This document shows, piece by piece, positions 62,171-64,000 of a stretch of DNA of 64,000 nt. The DNA lies in contig NZ_QREG01000005.1 of assembly GCF_003386095.1 (NCBI RefSeq), positions 229,434 through 293,433 of the forward strand, in the 5' to 3' direction. The notes under the pieces are model-generated. The model did not search any database, was not told the origin of the DNA, and saw only the letters and a list, made by a program, of their open reading frames with translations. Position numbers and translations under genes: made by a program. How positions within the stretch are numbered: position 1 is the first letter of the stretch; every line of letters starts with the position of its first letter. The DNA comes from Marinoscillum furvescens DSM 4134. Lineage in GTDB: Bacteria; Bacteroidota; Bacteroidia; Cytophagales; Cyclobacteriaceae.

Positions 62171-62706
62171 ACATCAGCCGTACACGTGGGGTGTATATCA
62201 CTCTGATCATCGTTTTTGTGGGAATCATCATCACCAGCGTTTATGCCTTGCTCGGAGGGTTTGAAGAGGTACATGTGTACCAAATGGAGCCAGTAGAGCG
62301 GACTGTGATCGGTAGATCTTTTTATAGTCACTATACGGATGAAGCGCCAGTGGACTTTGGCCGAAAATGCCGGGAGATGCTTGAAAATGGAGATGTAGAA
62401 GGCACCCTGACACGCATTACCTTCCAGTCAGATACGCTCGCGCAAAATCACTTACATCAGTTTGTAGGGATTACACTGTCCACTGAGATGGCTGAAGTAC
62501 CTACTGGGTTTGAGGTGCGCGAGTTTAGTTCCAAAGAACGCTTTGCAGTGTTTCTGAGCATGCATGTACTAGTGCAGCCCAGACCTCACACCATAGAGGC
62601 GATGATCCGTGATAAAGCTTCGGCTGATGGATACCAATTGCGAGACTATTTTTATGAATTGCGCTACCTGGATAATTCGTTGAGCGTTGAGGGCTGGGTG
62701 GAGTAG
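62167..62706 (+). CDS. Membrane-anchored GyrI-like small-molecule-binding domain protein
   Basis: A 179-residue protein with one N-terminal transmembrane helix (ITLIIVFVGIIITSVYALLGG) and a domain of the GyrI/effector-binding type: FVGITLSTEMAEVPTGFEVREF, then SKERFAVFLSMHVL and a helix with EAMIRDKASADGY before a last strand. The fold assignment is moderate. Its start overlaps the ABC exporter by four bases. Its stop faces the convergent ABC exporter gene after one base. It could bind a ligand relevant to the transporter. Confidence 0.6.
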   Translation: MNISRTRGVYITLIIVFVGIIITSVYALLGGFEEVHVYQMEPVERTVIGRSFYSHYTDEAPVDFGRKCREMLENGDVEGTLTRITFQSDTLAQNHLHQFVGITLSTEMAEVPTGFEVREFSSKERFAVFLSMHVLVQPRPHTIEAMIRDKASADGYQLRDYFYELRYLDNSLSVEGWVE

Positions 62707-62707
62707 T

Positions 62708-64000
62708 CTAAACTATCGTTTCTTCGCCTTCCCCCTGTAGCTGCTTGTCGTGTAGCTCTTTGTAAGCGCCATTTGCTGCGATCAGCTCGTCATGCGTGCC
62801 ACTTTCCAGCACTCTGCCGTCATCCAGCATGATCACCTTGTCGGCAAGCTTGGCCGATGATACCCGGTGTGAGATGATTACCGAAGTACGCCCTTTCATG
62901 ATGCGTGCCATGGCACTCAAAATCGCGTTTTCAGTTTTGGTATCCACTGCCGAAAGAGCATCATCCAGTATGAGAATTTTAGGCTCCCGAGCTATGGCCC
63001 GAGCTATGGATACGCGCTGCTTCTGGCCACCAGATAGTGTAATGCCGCGCTCACCAACACGAGTATCAAAGCCATTCGGGAACCGGTCTATGTTTTCCAA
63101 CAGGTCAGCATCATCAGCCGCTTTCTTCACATCATCAAACTCCATACTGTCCAGACCAAAGGCGATATTTTCACTGATGGTATCACTAAAAAGGAAAACA
63201 TCCTGCGGTACATAGCCTATTTGGCTTCTCACCGTATCCAGACTGTATTTTTTGATGTCCTGCTCATCAATTTTGAGCTCGCCTGCACTGGTGTCATACA
63301 TGCGGCAAATCAGGTTAGCAATGGTGCTCTTTCCAGATCCTGTGGTGCCTATGATCGCTATGGATTCCCCTGGTTTTACCTCAAAGGACACGTTTTTCAA
63401 GGCCTCAATCCCTGAGTCAGGATAGGTAAAGGACACTTCTTGAAACTGAATATGACCTTTGATGTCAGCCTCCAGGTTATGAGTAGATACGATTTCACTT
63501 TTGGTCTGCAAAAATTCATTGATGCGCTTTTGAGAAGCAGCTGCTCGCTGAATGATACTGGTGATCCACCCTAGAGAAGTCACCGGCCAGGTGAGCATGT
63601 TTACATAGATGATAAACTCCGCAATCACCCCTGTGCTAATGGCTCCTTCAAAAACCTCTACCGAACCTATATATACCGTGAAAATCACACTGAGACCGAT
63701 CAGCCCCATGATCAACGGGAAAAACAAAGCCTGTACAAATGCCAACCGAAGCGACTTGTGCTTGTAGTCTTCGCTGGCGGCATCAAACTCCCGGTCGATA
63801 TCATCTTCACGTACAAAAGCCTTGATCACACGTATGCCAGAAAAGGACTCCTGCACAAAGGTGGATAGGTTAGAGAGGCTTCCCTGAATCTCTTCAGACC
63901 GCTTATTGATGATATTATTTACAAAATAAATACTGATTGAGAGCAGCGGAAGTGGAATTAACGAATACAGGGTGAGTTCTGGGTTGATCGAAAACATAAA
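62708..64000 (-). CDS. ABC exporter half-transporter, partial (N-terminus beyond the window)
   Basis: The frame runs off the right edge. About 430 residues are present, so roughly 150 N-terminal residues (first transmembrane helices) are missing. The ATPase domain is complete: Walker A GTTGSGKST, signature LSGGQKQRVSIARAI, Walker B ILILDDALSAVD, and SHRVSS as the switch region. The SAVD version of the D-loop and Asp-Asp in Walker B are normal variants. It converges on the GyrI-like gene with a one-base gap. Confidence 0.9.
   Translation of the reverse strand, partial: FMFSINPELTLYSLIPLPLLSISIYFVNNIINKRSEEIQGSLSNLSTFVQESFSGIRVIKAFVREDDIDREFDAASEDYKHKSLRLAFVQALFFPLIMGLIGLSVIFTVYIGSVEVFEGAISTGVIAEFIIYVNMLTWPVTSLGWITSIIQRAAASQKRINEFLQTKSEIVSTHNLEADIKGHIQFQEVSFTYPDSGIEALKNVSFEVKPGESIAIIGTTGSGKSTIANLICRMYDTSAGELKIDEQDIKKYSLDTVRSQIGYVPQDVFLFSDTISENIAFGLDSMEFDDVKKAADDADLLENIDRFPNGFDTRVGERGITLSGGQKQRVSIARAIAREPKILILDDALSAVDTKTENAILSAMARIMKGRTSVIISHRVSSAKLADKVIMLDDGRVLESGTHDELIAANGAYKELHDKQLQGEGEETIV

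Noticed and set aside
31447-63997. Three ABC exporters as one functional cluster
   Set aside because: The first is 27 kb away with no linkage; only the two at the right end are neighbours, and they are convergent.

Overview
The window is a 64 kb chromosomal stretch of a Bacteroidetes bacterium, most likely a marine-type member of the Cytophagales. The indicators are a CHU_C (type B) and a type A C-terminal sorting domain of the type IX secretion system (T9SS), a PorP/SprF-family outer-membrane protein, a eukaryote-like glycogen branching enzyme, DUF4097/DUF4293/DUF2461/DUF4268 family proteins, and weak ribosome-binding sites. No insertion sequence, rRNA, CRISPR array or prophage was seen.

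Region 1 (1-18.6 kb, all + strand) looks like one long operon of exported proteins. It holds a giant Ig-like/PKD adhesin ending in a T9SS sorting domain, a PorP/SprF protein with a coiled coil and SPOR-like tail, an outer-membrane beta-barrel, a PQQ-type propeller, a 1700-residue secreted protein, a HEAT-repeat protein and a secreted protein with a lysozyme-like tip. Junctions are overlaps or gaps of at most 22 bases. The giant gene holds just over five nearly identical 531-bp repeats and carries an in-frame TAA where the sister repeats have CAA.

Region 2 (16.5-22 kb) looks like a polymorphic-toxin region appended to that operon. Base composition breaks inside genes, from GC-rich conserved parts to AT-rich variable tips. 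A lysozyme-like tip is followed by an AT-rich secreted protein. An orphan toxin tip without an export module is followed four bases later by a small acidic putative immunity gene. This second pair is flanked by two decayed direct repeats of non-coding sequence. I consider this coupling of a PorP/T9SS-type surface operon to exchangeable toxin tips the best candidate for an undescribed system in the window.

Region 3 (22-26 kb) has three secreted proteins sharing an N-terminal module; two carry phage tail-collar domains. Region 4 (26-41.5 kb) is housekeeping: tRNA-Asn, Hsp20, an HtrA protease, an ALDH7-type dehydrogenase, a Gre-like factor, a small P-loop kinase, an ABC exporter, tRNA-Pro (with an unusual AGG anticodon), tRNA-Val, an FAD/Fe-S dehydrogenase and a branching enzyme.

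Region 5 (41.7-47.4 kb) is an ECF sigma factor, a membrane anti-sigma-like protein with HEAT-like repeats, two DUF4097-type secreted proteins and a T9SS cargo protein. Region 6 (47.5-54.2 kb) holds an ethanolamine-type permease, iron alcohol dehydrogenase, class-I amidotransferase-like gamma-glutamyl hydrolase and aldehyde dehydrogenase. Together these fit a gamma-glutamylated ethanolamine route to glycine; a transporter and an acyltransferase follow. Region 7 (54.2-64 kb) contains a MORN-like protein, a mutarotase-like protein, HtpG, a ribbon-helix-helix/MazF toxin-antitoxin pair with a clear operator-like palindrome, TruA and two ABC exporters, the last cut by the window edge.
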